NCBI RefSeq assembly: GCF_001562275.1
Contig: NZ_CP014304.1
Coordinates: 2,294,001-2,358,000, forward strand
Source of the DNA: Hymenobacter sp. PAMC 26628
GTDB taxonomy: Bacteria; Bacteroidota; Bacteroidia; Cytophagales; Hymenobacteraceae
DNA: 64,000 nt
Direction: 5' to 3'
Shown piece after piece: positions 1 to 8,821 of this stretch. The first letter of the stretch is position 1, and every line of letters starts with the position of its first letter. A program made the position numbers and the translations under genes. Under the pieces are notes generated by a model, which worked only from the letters and a program-made list of their open reading frames with translations, did no database searches and had not been told where the DNA came from.

Positions 1-313
1 GCCCGTGGCCATCGTGCTCGAAGCCAAAGATGCCGCCGATGCCGTGCGCCTGGCCAACGATTCGCGCTTCGGCCTGGGGGCTTCGGTGTGGACGCAGGAC
101 TTGGCCACGGGCGAGGCCCTGGCCCGGCAAATTGAGGCCGGGGCCGTGTTCGTGAACAGCCTGGTGAAGTCGATGCCCGAGCTGCCCTTCGGCGGCATTA
201 AAAAATCGGGCTACGGCCGCGAGCTCTCGCGCCTGGGCATCCGCGAGTTCGTGAATCAGAAATCGGTATGGATTGGCAAAGCCGCCGCGCCGGCTGGGGC
301 TAAAACGGAGTGA
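1..313 (+). CDS. Aldehyde dehydrogenase, succinate-semialdehyde type, C-terminal fragment
   Basis: The window opens inside this gene; about 103 C-terminal residues are visible, reading in from base 2. The segment FVNSLVKSMPELPFGGIKKS followed by GYGRELSRLGIREF is the conserved end of the NAD(P)-dependent aldehyde dehydrogenase family, in the form typical of succinate-semialdehyde dehydrogenases, which oxidise succinate semialdehyde to succinate in the cytoplasm. The catalytic Cys and Glu lie upstream of the window, so the substrate cannot be settled here. The gene ends at a TGA and is followed by a palindromic repeat separating it from a convergent gene. Confidence 0.85.
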   Translation, partial: PVAIVLEAKDAADAVRLANDSRFGLGASVWTQDLATGEALARQIEAGAVFVNSLVKSMPELPFGGIKKSGYGRELSRLGIREFVNQKSVWIGKAAAPAGAKTE

Positions 314-342
314 GGAAATGTAGCAGTTGTTAGCAAAATACA

Positions 343-450
343 AGGCTGTCATGCTGAGCACAGCCGAAGCATCTCTCCTGCGTAACCATTCCAACAGATT
401 GGATCAGTTCAGTAGTAGAGGTGCTTCGGCTGCGCTCAGCATGACAGCCT
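343..450. repeat. Palindromic 3'-end repeat, family A, copy 1
   Basis: The arms at about 343-376 and 415-450 are near-perfect inverted copies containing TCATGCTGAGC and CAGCCGAAGCA, with a roughly 38-base loop. The element lies between two convergent genes. Related copies occur near 16.6, 24.0, 29.5, 34.6 and 44.6 kb. It could act as a bidirectional terminator or be a non-autonomous mobile repeat. Confidence 0.85.
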
Positions 451-484
451 TTATTACTAATGTTTATTGCTAACGTTAGCAACG

Positions 485-1252
485 CTAGCACCAGCCGCGG
501 GCCTCGTACACGGCCCAGCCGGCCACTTCGTGCAGCAGCAGGCTCCACTGCTCCAGGGCCCCGGGGGTGGGCAGCAGCCAGTAATCGGGCGTGAGAGCGC
601 GGCTGCTGGCTTGGAAGCCGGCCGGGAAGGCAATGATGGGCAGCCCCGCTTTGGCAAAGCAACCTTCGGCCCGGCGCATGTGGAACGCCGACGTGACGAG
701 CACCAAGGTGTCCACGTCCGGGTGGCGGGCCAGCAGCTGCTTGGTGAACTGGGCATTTTCGCGGGTGTTGCGGCTGCGCTCCTCCAGCCAGATATCGGCC
801 GTCGGCACGGCGGCCAGGCGCAGCAGCGCGGCCAGGTGGCGGGCCTCGCTGCTGGCCTGGGGCCCCACCGCCCCCGAACCGCCCGACACGATGATGCGCC
901 GCACCCGCCCGGCGCGGTACAGCCACAGGGCGTTGGTGAGGCGGTCGGCCCCGGCGTGCAGGTACACGCGGTCGGCGGGCAGCCGGCCCTCGTCGGTGAT
1001 GCCCCCGAGCAGCACGGCCGCATCGGCGCGGGGCGGCAGGGCAGCCAGCGGCACGGCGGGGCGCTCCCAGGCGCGCAGGGCCTCGTTGGCCAGGCCCGGG
1101 TTGGTGCCCACCAGGGCCAGCAGGGCGGCGGCGCGCAGCCACTGCCGCTGCCGGTGGGGCTGCCGCGCCACCAGGGCCCCCAGCAACAGGGCCGCCAGCC
1201 ACACAGTGGGCAGCAGGGCGGCGTCCAGGATTTTAGAAAGCAGGAAAAACAA
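485..1252 (-). CDS. YdcF/SanA-like DUF218 membrane protein
   Basis: 255 residues. The N-terminus has two hydrophobic segments (about residues 5-28 and 38-50), then a DUF218 domain: DAAVLLGG near residue 77, IIVSGGSGAVG, the acidic/Arg segment EERSRNTRENA and VLVTSAFHMRRA. These are the hallmark patches of the YdcF/SanA/ElyC family, linked in other bacteria to envelope integrity and lipid-carrier or peptidoglycan metabolism. The true substrate is unknown. It sits downstream of, and on the same strand as, the DUF885 lipoprotein. The start was chosen because the hydrophobic N-terminus begins immediately after it. Confidence 0.8.
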   Translation of the reverse strand: MFFLLSKILDAALLPTVWLAALLLGALVARQPHRQRQWLRAAALLALVGTNPGLANEALRAWERPAVPLAALPPRADAAVLLGGITDEGRLPADRVYLHAGADRLTNALWLYRAGRVRRIIVSGGSGAVGPQASSEARHLAALLRLAAVPTADIWLEERSRNTRENAQFTKQLLARHPDVDTLVLVTSAFHMRRAEGCFAKAGLPIIAFPAGFQASSRALTPDYWLLPTPGALEQWSLLLHEVAGWAVYEARGWC

Positions 1253-1290
1253 GTGGATTCGTTAAGATGAACGGGCCCGGGGCCCGGCAC

Positions 1291-1328
1291 GCAAACGCCC
1301 GGCCGCAGGGCTGCGACCGGGCGTTTGC
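1291..1328. terminator. Hairpin between DUF885 and YdcF-like genes
   Basis: The arms GCAAACGCCCGG (1291-1302) and CCGGGCGTTTGC (1317-1328) are perfect inverted copies with a 14-base loop. No T-run follows on the minus strand, the direction of both flanking genes, so the terminator role is uncertain. Confidence 0.5.
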
Positions 1329-1393
1329 GAAGAGTTTTGGGGTGCTAAAGGCGCGGCGGCGGCGGGCCCCCGCGGTGCGCCACCCCCTATACC

Positions 1394-3151
1394 CTACTGG
1401 CGCAGCATAAGTTCGCGGATGTAGCGCACCGGCGCGCTGCCGTAGCTCAAAAACTGCTCGTGGAACTTCTTGAGGTCGAACGCCTTGCCGCGCTGCTGCT
1501 TGAGCTCTTCCCGCAGGGCGTAAATCTCGGTGTAGCCGGCGAAGTAGCTGCTGAGCTGCACCTGGCTGAGGGTGGCGCGCAGCCACTTGCCCTCGGCCTC
1601 GGCCTGCTCCTGGAAGCCCTCGCGCTCGAGCAGCGCCACGGCGTCTTTTTCGGCCATGTTGTCCACCTGCACGGCGTGGTCGAGGACGGTGTTGAGCGTC
1701 ACGCGCAGGTTCCACTTATCCCAGAGCAGCCACATTTCGTCGCTGTTCTGGCCGTAGCCCTGCTCCAGCATCATGCGCTCGGCGTACACGGCCCAGCCCT
1801 CCACCATGGCGCCGTTGCCAAAGATGCTCTTCACCAGCGAGGGCGAGCGGTTGGCGTACACGAGCTGGGTGTAGTGCCCGGGAATGGCCTCGTGGATGTT
1901 GAGGATTTGCAGGGTGTAGTCGTTGTACTCGCGCAGGTAGCTCTCGGCCTGGGCCGCCGTCCAGGTGCTCGGAATGGGCTCCACGTTGTAATAGGTGTTG
2001 GCGCCCTTGTCGTAGGGCCCCGGGGCGCTCACGCTGGCCCCCGCCCCGCTGCCGCGCATGTAGAGCGGCGTTTCGCGCACCACCAGCGGCTTGCTGGGGT
2101 CCTGGGTCAGCAAGTGGTGCGCGTTGACGAAGGCCACCAGCGTCGGAATCTGCTGCTTCACGGCGGCCACGAAGCCGTTGCGCGGGGCATGCTTTAGCGT
2201 GAGCTGGTTGACGACGGCGCGGATGAGCTGGAGCGTATCGGCGGGCGCGGGCTGGCCGGGCAGGTACTTGGGGTAGAGGCGAGCGGCGCGGCGGCCCATG
2301 TCGTGCAGCAGCTCGGTTTTGTGGGCCAGCGCCTGCCGGTACACCTCCGTGGCCGAGTAGCGCGACTGAATATTGTAGGCAAACTTGCGGTCGAACAGGG
2401 CCTTGCCGATGCGGAACGAGCGGAACTGGTGGGCCCCCAGCACGTCGGTTTTCAGGTAGGCCAGGTAGCTCTGGATGGCCAGGCGCGCCGTGGCTAGGCG
2501 GTCGGCAAACACCTTTTTCTCCCGCGCGCTCAGGCCCGAGCCGCGCACCGAGTCGGTGAGGGCGGGGCCCAGTACTGCGAGGCCGCCCTCGTTCTGCTTG
2601 ATGGCCAGGCGGGTGTGCTCCTGGGTGGGGCGGCGCAGGTTGTTTTCGGCGGCGGCGTAGTAGGCCGGGGCCGGGGCCAGCTGGTCGGAAATGTTGCGCA
2701 GGCGGCGGTCGAGCGGGTAGTAGCGGCCGTTGAGCAAGTCGCCGATGCCCGCGCCGAGGTTGTAGGCGGCCGGGTTCCACTGCCAGCTGCGCAGCGTATC
2801 GTCCTGCCAGCGGCTGGCGCGCAGGTAGTTGGCCAGCAGGTGGTGGTCAATCTGGTTGGCGGGCCCCAGGCTGTCGAGCGGGAACGCGGCCAGCGCCTTC
2901 AGGTTCTTTTCGCCGAACGCCGCCGCCCGCCGCCGTTGCAGCGAGTCGGGAATGACCAGCAGCGAGTCGTACTTGTGGTAGCCCTTGCTGGAGGCAAAAC
3001 CAGGGTCTTCACGCCATAAATTGGCAATAAACCGGGTTTTGAACCCCTCAAAGCGTACGTCGGCCGAAGCCGGGGCCCGGGCGGGCTTGTCGGCGGAGTG
3101 GCAGGCGGGCAGGGCCCCCAGCAGGGGCAGCAGCAGGTAGCGGAGTTTCAT
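1394..3151 (-). CDS. DUF885 family lipoprotein, putative zinc peptidase
   Basis: 585 residues from the ATG at 3151. This start is preferred over one 72 bases upstream because it gives a lipoprotein signal, MKLRYLLLPLLGALPACHS, with lipobox LPAC. The C-terminal third contains HEAIPGHYTQ and EGWAVYAERM, matching the HExxxGH plus EGWA signature of the DUF885 family, which resembles gluzincin metallopeptidases. The product is probably anchored in the periplasm or outer membrane and cleaves peptides, but the substrate is not known. The gene is divergent from the restriction-modification gene, sharing a 141-base promoter region. Confidence 0.85.
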   Translation of the reverse strand: MKLRYLLLPLLGALPACHSADKPARAPASADVRFEGFKTRFIANLWREDPGFASSKGYHKYDSLLVIPDSLQRRRAAAFGEKNLKALAAFPLDSLGPANQIDHHLLANYLRASRWQDDTLRSWQWNPAAYNLGAGIGDLLNGRYYPLDRRLRNISDQLAPAPAYYAAAENNLRRPTQEHTRLAIKQNEGGLAVLGPALTDSVRGSGLSAREKKVFADRLATARLAIQSYLAYLKTDVLGAHQFRSFRIGKALFDRKFAYNIQSRYSATEVYRQALAHKTELLHDMGRRAARLYPKYLPGQPAPADTLQLIRAVVNQLTLKHAPRNGFVAAVKQQIPTLVAFVNAHHLLTQDPSKPLVVRETPLYMRGSGAGASVSAPGPYDKGANTYYNVEPIPSTWTAAQAESYLREYNDYTLQILNIHEAIPGHYTQLVYANRSPSLVKSIFGNGAMVEGWAVYAERMMLEQGYGQNSDEMWLLWDKWNLRVTLNTVLDHAVQVDNMAEKDAVALLEREGFQEQAEAEGKWLRATLSQVQLSSYFAGYTEIYALREELKQQRGKAFDLKKFHEQFLSYGSAPVRYIRELMLRQ

Positions 3152-3292
3152 GGGCGGGGCGGTGGGGGCTAGTGGGGCCCCAAAGGAACGGCCGGGGCGG
3201 CGTAGTTGCGGGGCGGGGGCCATTCCTTACCCTTAAATCGGCGCTACCTTACCGCGCCTATTTCGATTCCTTTTCTCCTTCCGCTCTTATCC

Positions 3293-6200
3293 ATGTCCCG
3301 CCAAGCCGTTCAACGCTACCAGAACGAAATCGCTCAGCTTATCCAATACGGCGGCAGCTCGAAGGAAACGGCCATCCGCGGCGCGTTTCAGAACCTGCTC
3401 AACGACTACTGCTGCCAGAAGGACTTCCTGCTGATACCGGAGCTGGACTACCGGGCCCCCAAGGGCAACACCGTGTACCCCGACGGCACCGTGAAGGACG
3501 CCCTGCGCCTAAGTTGGGGCTACTGGGAAAGCAAGGACAGCCAGGACGACCTGGACGAGGAAATCCAGAAGAAGTTTGCCAAGGGCTACCCGCAGGATAA
3601 CATTCTGTTCGAGGATTCCATCACGCTGGTGCTCATCCAGGCGGGTAGCGAGGCCGGGCGTGTGGCCCTGGACGACGACGCGGCCACCGACCGTCTGCTC
3701 ACGCAGTTTCTTCACTACGAACGGCCCGAGGTGCGCACGTTTCGGCGGGCCATCGAGCAGTTTCGGCACGACCTGCCGGGGGTGGTCAAAAGCCTGCGCG
3801 AAGCCATTGAGAAGGCCGAAGGCGACAACCCCACGTTCAAGGCGCGGCTGGCTGATTTTGTGGGGCTGGGCCAGGCCAGCATCAACCCCGACTTTGGGGC
3901 CCCCGAGGCGCGGGAGATGATGATTCAGCACATCCTCACGGAGGACATCTTCAATAAGGTATTCGACGAGACACAGTTCCACCGCGAAAACAACATCGCC
4001 CACGAGCTGGAGCAGGTCATCAACACCTTCTTTACGGGGCCCACCCGGCGCGACACGCTGGAGCGCATCCGGCCGTTTTTCGACGTCATCAACGCCCAAG
4101 CCTCGGGCATTGCCAGCCACAAAGAGAAGCAGAAGTTTCTGAAGGTGGTGTACGAGAACTTCTACCGCGCCTACAACCCCAAGGGCGCCGACCGCCTGGG
4201 CATCGTGTACACGCCCAACGAGGTGGTGCGCTTCATGATTGAGAGCACCGACTACCTGACCTACGAGCATTTCAGCAAGACGCTTGGCGACAAAGGCGTG
4301 GAAATCCTCGACCCGGCCACCGGCACGGGCACATTCATCACGGAGCTGCTGGAGTACCTACCCAAGAAGAACCTGCCCACAAGTACCAGCACGAGCTGTA
4401 CGCCAACGAGGTGGCCATCCTGCCCTACTACATCGCCAACCTCAACATCGAGTACACTTACAAGCAGAAAATGGGGGCCTACGCCGAGTTCCACAACATC
4501 TGCTTCGTGGACACGCTCGACAACGTGGGCTTCCAGAAAACGCGGCGCAATCAACTCGGTTTCAATTTCGGATTAGGCTTTGAAAACGCCCAGCGCATCC
4601 AGCGTCAGAACGAGCGCGAAATCTCGGTCATCATCGGCAACCCGCCCTACAACGCCAAACAAAAGAACGAAAATGACAACAATAAAAACCGAAAATATCC
4701 CGACGTAGACAGACGTATAAAAGACACTTATCTCAGCGTCAATAAGTCTCAGAAGACAGCGATATATGACCCATATGTGCGATTTATTCGCTGGGCTACC
4801 GACCGATTAGCAGACAAAGGAATTCTTTGCTTTATCACAAACAGCTCCTTTATTCACAAAGACAATTTTAGAGGTTTCCGCAAAGTTGTTGCCGACGAGT
4901 TTTCGGACATCTACCTCGTTGATTTGGGTGGCGATGTGCGAGCCAATCCTAAATTGTCAGGTACCAAGCACAATGTGTTTGGCATCCAAGCTGGAGTAGC
5001 TATTGCCTTTTTTGTGAAACAGCCCCAGCGCAAGGGGCAACAAGCCCGCATTCATTATGCCAGCCGCCCGCCCATAGAGGTAGCTACTGACAAGCTCACC
5101 TTCCTCCACGAAACTAAATTCAAAAACGTCGATTTTGACCGCATTAAGCCCGACGCCAAAGGAAACTGGCTTGGGCAAACCGATAACGATTGGAAGAACC
5201 TTATACCTCTTGTTTCTAAAGTAACAAAGGCTACTAAAAACATGGCGGGTGAAGATGCTTTGTTTAAGCAATTTGCTCCAGGCTATATGTCAGGTCGGGA
5301 TGAGTGGGTTGTTGATTTTAATAACGCACAGCTTACTGAGAAAGCCAAGCTATTTGCAAAGGTTTACCATGAACACACTTCAGGCTCAAAGGAGTTTGAC
5401 ACCGAAATTAAATGGTCAGAAACGCTAAAGTCCAAACTGGCTAGCGGCGACAAAATGATTCACGTAGAGGAGCAGAAAATTCGGACTTTGTACCGTCCTT
5501 ATGTCAGTAGTTTTCTACACAATTCTGAAATACTGATAGACCGGATTGGTGCCTTCAATATGTTTGGAATTGGGCCAGCATACATTGGGTTTTCTGGTAT
5601 CGGTTCCTCTAAGCCATTCCAAACGTTGGCTTCGGTTTCAATGATGAGCTACGATTGTTTAGAGAAAACCCAATGTATCCCAGTTCATTACTACAATAAA
5701 AACGGCGACAAACAGCCCAACATCACGGCCTGGGGCCTGGCCCAATTCCGCAAGCACTATGGCGCAGCGAGCATCAGTGGGGAGGACATTTTCCACTACG
5801 CCTACGCCGTGCTATACGACCCGCACTACCGCGCCGCCTACGCCCAAAACCTGAAGCAGGACTTCCCGCGCCTGCCCTTCTATCCCGATTTTGGGGCCTG
5901 GGCCACGGCGGGCCGGCAGCTTCTGGCCCTGCACCTGAATTATGAGAAAATTCAGCTTTTACCCGGTTTAGGAACGTACACCCCCGCACCCCCGCACCCC
6001 CGCAGAGCGCGCGGCCAAAACCCGCCTCAAAGCCGACGCCGAGGCCGGCATTATTTTTTACAACGAGGAGGTATTGCTCAGCGGTATTCCGACCGATGCC
6101 TGGCGCTACCGCCTCGGCAACCGCTCGGCCTTGGAATGGGTGCTCGACCAGTACAAGGAGCGCACGCCCAAGGACCCCACCATCCGCGCCCACTTCGACA

Positions 6201-6328
6201 CATACCGCTTCGCCGACCACGCCGAGGCCGTGGCCGACCTACTGGCCCGCGTCTGCACCGTCAGCGTCGAAACTATGCAAATCGTGGATGCGCTAGCCGC
6301 CCAGTCGCCCCTGCGGCCGGGGGCTTAA
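3293..6328 (+). pseudogene. Single-chain restriction-modification enzyme (type ISP/IIG-like), two frameshifts
   Basis: Reconstructed as one protein of about 1,010 residues across three reading frames. The start is ATG 3293. The N-terminus has a nuclease-like patch with ESK in WGYWESKDSQDD; the middle has adenine methyltransferase motif I (DPATGTGTF) and motif IV (NPPY, about 4640); the C-terminus resembles type ISP target-recognition regions (GIIFYNEEVLLSGIP). No helicase domain is present. Frame is lost at C-run 4376-4378, where one extra C would restore LPHKYQHELYANEVA, and again at the octamer array 5981-6004. Bases from about 4660 to 5710 are clearly richer in A/T than either end, suggesting exchange of the specificity region. 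Either the gene is decayed, is phase-variably off, or carries assembly indels. Confidence 0.8.
5981..6004 (+). repeat. Three tandem copies of octamer CCCCCGCA in the R-M gene
   Basis: CCCCCGCA occurs at 5981-5988, 5989-5996 and 5997-6004. The reading frame changes exactly here. One copy or four copies would join the upstream frame to the downstream frame; with one copy the join reads Y-T-P-A-E-R-A-A-K-T-R, a natural continuation. Copy-number change by slippage would therefore switch the C-terminal domain on or off. Confidence 0.85.
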
Positions 6329-6374
6329 GTGAATAGAACATACTTCCAAACACTACCAAATCGACCACTAACCA

Positions 6375-7226
6375 ATGGATATAGTAGTAGCTGAGTTTGA
6401 GTTGTATTTCGACTTCGAAAAGCAGAGCCAGCTTCCCCAGAGGGTCTTTAAAACTATTGCTGATCTTCTGGTCGTACTGGGTAAGCTTGACAGCTTATTG
6501 GCGCAAACGGCCGCTCCAGAACTTCGGGCTGAATTAGTACTGGAAGACATCGAGACTGGCTCTATACGGGCCAAATTGGCAGTCTTTCTGCGCGGCATTC
6601 CCGAAGAAGCCGTTAAGAGTTTCGACTGGAGAAAAGTAATTGGGCATTTCCTTAACAAAGGCTTACAACGCTTTATCAAGTTTCTGGAAGACAAGCCTGG
6701 CCTTTATAGTGCCGATGAATTAAAAAATCTTCAGACCGCACTCGAAGGTGATGCAGCCGCGGCCTCCATCAATCCGCTATTGGTGCCGGGTCAAATTCCA
6801 CTTGATAAGCTTGTTGTGTTCATAGAGGAACTAACACGCGCAGTTTCTTCGCTACGCGAAAAAGAGTACATCGAATACCGCTCATCTGCTGGCAATGCTC
6901 GCTTCAATCCCCACTTCAACACTGCTAATCTGCAAGCCCTACTTGTTACCGAAACTCAAAATAGCGAGAGCGAATATCTCGTCAAAGCAAAACGGCCTGA
7001 CTTCATGGGTGAATCTATGTGGGAATTAGTATTGAAAGGCCACACCATCACAGCAAAAATGGCAGATACTGGCTGGCTAGAGGATTTCCACGAAGGCCGG
7101 GTAGATTTTCGCCCCAGTGATTACTTACGCATCAAGCTGCATACCGAGACCACCTTCCGCGGTAGCTTCGGCAATCCTTCCGCACATTATACCGTCCTGA
7201 AAGTATTAGGCGTTGTTCGCCAGTAA
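6375..7226 (+). CDS. Hypothetical protein downstream of the R-M gene
   Basis: 283 residues; I do not recognise a family. No signal peptide or membrane segment is evident. The N-terminal half is mostly helical-looking and charged; the last 80 residues look beta-rich and end in TVLKVLGVVRQ. Two ATG codons lie near the start; the first, at 6375, is used. It begins 46 bases after the broken restriction-modification gene, has base composition like the A/T-rich centre of that gene, and ends in a strong terminator, so it may have arrived with that gene. A role as an accessory to restriction or defence is only a guess from position. Confidence 0.6.
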   Translation: MDIVVAEFELYFDFEKQSQLPQRVFKTIADLLVVLGKLDSLLAQTAAPELRAELVLEDIETGSIRAKLAVFLRGIPEEAVKSFDWRKVIGHFLNKGLQRFIKFLEDKPGLYSADELKNLQTALEGDAAAASINPLLVPGQIPLDKLVVFIEELTRAVSSLREKEYIEYRSSAGNARFNPHFNTANLQALLVTETQNSESEYLVKAKRPDFMGESMWELVLKGHTITAKMADTGWLEDFHEGRVDFRPSDYLRIKLHTETTFRGSFGNPSAHYTVLKVLGVVRQ

Positions 7227-7249
7227 TTTGACGATTTCTATCCAATAGA

Positions 7250-7280
7250 AAAAAGCTCTGCTAGGAACTGAGCTTTTTTA
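7250..7280 (+). terminator. Rho-independent terminator
   Basis: A 10-bp stem AAAAAAGCTC/GAGCTTTTTT with an 11-base loop, ending in a T-run, just after the hypothetical gene. Confidence 0.8.
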
Positions 7281-7379
7281 TACTCCTACTCCACCAAATC
7301 ATTCCACTATTCCTAGGTAAGTAGCACTCAATTTTTGCTCGTTTCTTCCGGCCGCGACCAGCGCCGTATTTTCGCCGCC

Positions 7380-8804
7380 ATGCGTCCTTCCCTCCTGCTC
7401 GGGGCCCTGGCCCTGCTGGCCTGCTCCTCCAACCCTGACCGCCGCTCCCCTTCCGACCTGCGCCAAACGCCGGCCGTCGCCTTCCCCGAAACCTTCGAGG
7501 CCGGCACCAAGGGCGCCTACACCGAGGCCGACGAGGCGCTGGCTACGGGGCCCTGGCACTTCCAGGACGGCCTCATCGGCAGCACCGCGCAAGACCACAA
7601 GGACGGCCAGCACGCGGCGCGCCTGCGCGGGCTGGGCCGCCTCACCATGCAGTTCGACGCGGCGGCCGGCGTGCGCCAAATCACCGTCAGCGCCGCCGCC
7701 TACGGCACCGACGGACCCAGCACCTGGGAGCTGTGGCTGAGCCGCGACGGCGGCGGCCACTGGCAGCGGGCCGGGGCCCCGGTCACCACCCAGGGGCCCC
7801 GGCTGGTGCCCCACACCTTCGCCGGGGCCGCCAGCGAGCCGTTGCGCCTGGAAATTCGCAAAACCAGCGGGCCCAAAACCCGCCTCAACTTCGACGACGT
7901 GGTGCTGACCACCGCCACCGGGCCCGCCGTGGCCGTGGCCGTGGGCGGCACGGGCACCGCCCTGCCCGCGCCCGGGGCCCCCACCCGCCCCACGCCAGCG
8001 CCCACCGCCCAGGGCCCCACCGGGGCCCCCGGCCCGGCCACCAACCCCGGCGACAACCTGCTGCTGGGCAACCCCAGCGGCGCCACCTCCGACCCGGCCA
8101 ACGCCACCAACTACCTGCTGGTGCGCCCGCAGTTCACGAGCGGCTACAACGCCACGCGCGGCATTCCGACCTGGACGAGCTGGCACGTCGGCCGGGGCGA
8201 TTTGGGCCAGTCGCCGCGCCAGAACGACTTCCGCCCCGACCCCGCCCTGCCCCGGCAGTTCTTCCAGGTAACGCCCCAGAGCTATTCGGGCTCGGGCTTC
8301 GACAAGGGCCACAACTGCCCCAGCGGCGACCGCACGGCTACCCTCGACGACAATTCGGCCACTTTCCTGATGAGCAACATGGTGCCCCAGGCCCCCCAGA
8401 ACAACCAGCAAACCTGGGCCCACCTCGAAGAATACACCCGCGCCCAAGTGCAGCGCGGCCTCGAAGCCTACGTGCTGATGGGCAGCTACGGCCGCGGCGG
8501 CACCGGCAAAAACGGCTTCGCCACCGCCCTCGACCAGGGCCGCGTGACGGTGCCCGCCCGCATCTGGAAAGTAGTGGTGATTCTGCCCGAAGGCACCGAC
8601 GACCTCCGCCGCATCGCCGCCGGCCAGGCCCGCATCCTCGCCGTCGACACGCCCAACGACAACAGCATCGCCCCCGACTGGAAGCAGTACCTCACCTCCG
8701 TCGATAAAGTTGAGGCCGCCTCGGGCCTCGATTTACTCAGCGCCCTGCCCCCCGCCGCCCAGGCCCAACTGCAAAAAGTGGTGGACAGCGGCCGGGCCAA
8801 TTAA
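7380..8804 (+). CDS. Secreted DNA/RNA non-specific endonuclease (NucA/NUC1 family) lipoprotein
   Basis: 474 residues. The ATG at 7380 gives a lipoprotein signal with lipobox LLACSS, so the enzyme is likely exported and lipid-anchored. Residues about 30-200 form a beta-rich region, then a Pro/Ala/Gly-rich linker. The C-terminal half is an Endonuclease_NS domain: DKGHNCPSGDRT at residues 308-319 corresponds to the DRGH active site, with the catalytic His at 311, followed by the Asn-rich metal-binding patch SNMVPQAPQNNQQTW. The family degrades DNA and RNA with Mg2+, often for nutrient scavenging. A NuiA-like inhibitor domain is encoded 3 kb away at 11593-12432. Confidence 0.88.
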   Translation: MRPSLLLGALALLACSSNPDRRSPSDLRQTPAVAFPETFEAGTKGAYTEADEALATGPWHFQDGLIGSTAQDHKDGQHAARLRGLGRLTMQFDAAAGVRQITVSAAAYGTDGPSTWELWLSRDGGGHWQRAGAPVTTQGPRLVPHTFAGAASEPLRLEIRKTSGPKTRLNFDDVVLTTATGPAVAVAVGGTGTALPAPGAPTRPTPAPTAQGPTGAPGPATNPGDNLLLGNPSGATSDPANATNYLLVRPQFTSGYNATRGIPTWTSWHVGRGDLGQSPRQNDFRPDPALPRQFFQVTPQSYSGSGFDKGHNCPSGDRTATLDDNSATFLMSNMVPQAPQNNQQTWAHLEEYTRAQVQRGLEAYVLMGSYGRGGTGKNGFATALDQGRVTVPARIWKVVVILPEGTDDLRRIAAGQARILAVDTPNDNSIAPDWKQYLTSVDKVEAASGLDLLSALPPAAQAQLQKVVDSGRAN

Positions 8805-8821
8805 TTACCAATACGATTCAT

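Noticed and set aside
467..1290. Long open frames on both strands opposite the YdcF-like gene
   Set aside because: They are GC-rich shadows without family motifs; only the frame 485-1252 on the minus strand has conserved DUF218 patches.
5981..6004. CRISPR-like repeat
   Set aside because: The three 8-bp units are contiguous with no spacers; no other array-like pattern or cas gene is present in the window.
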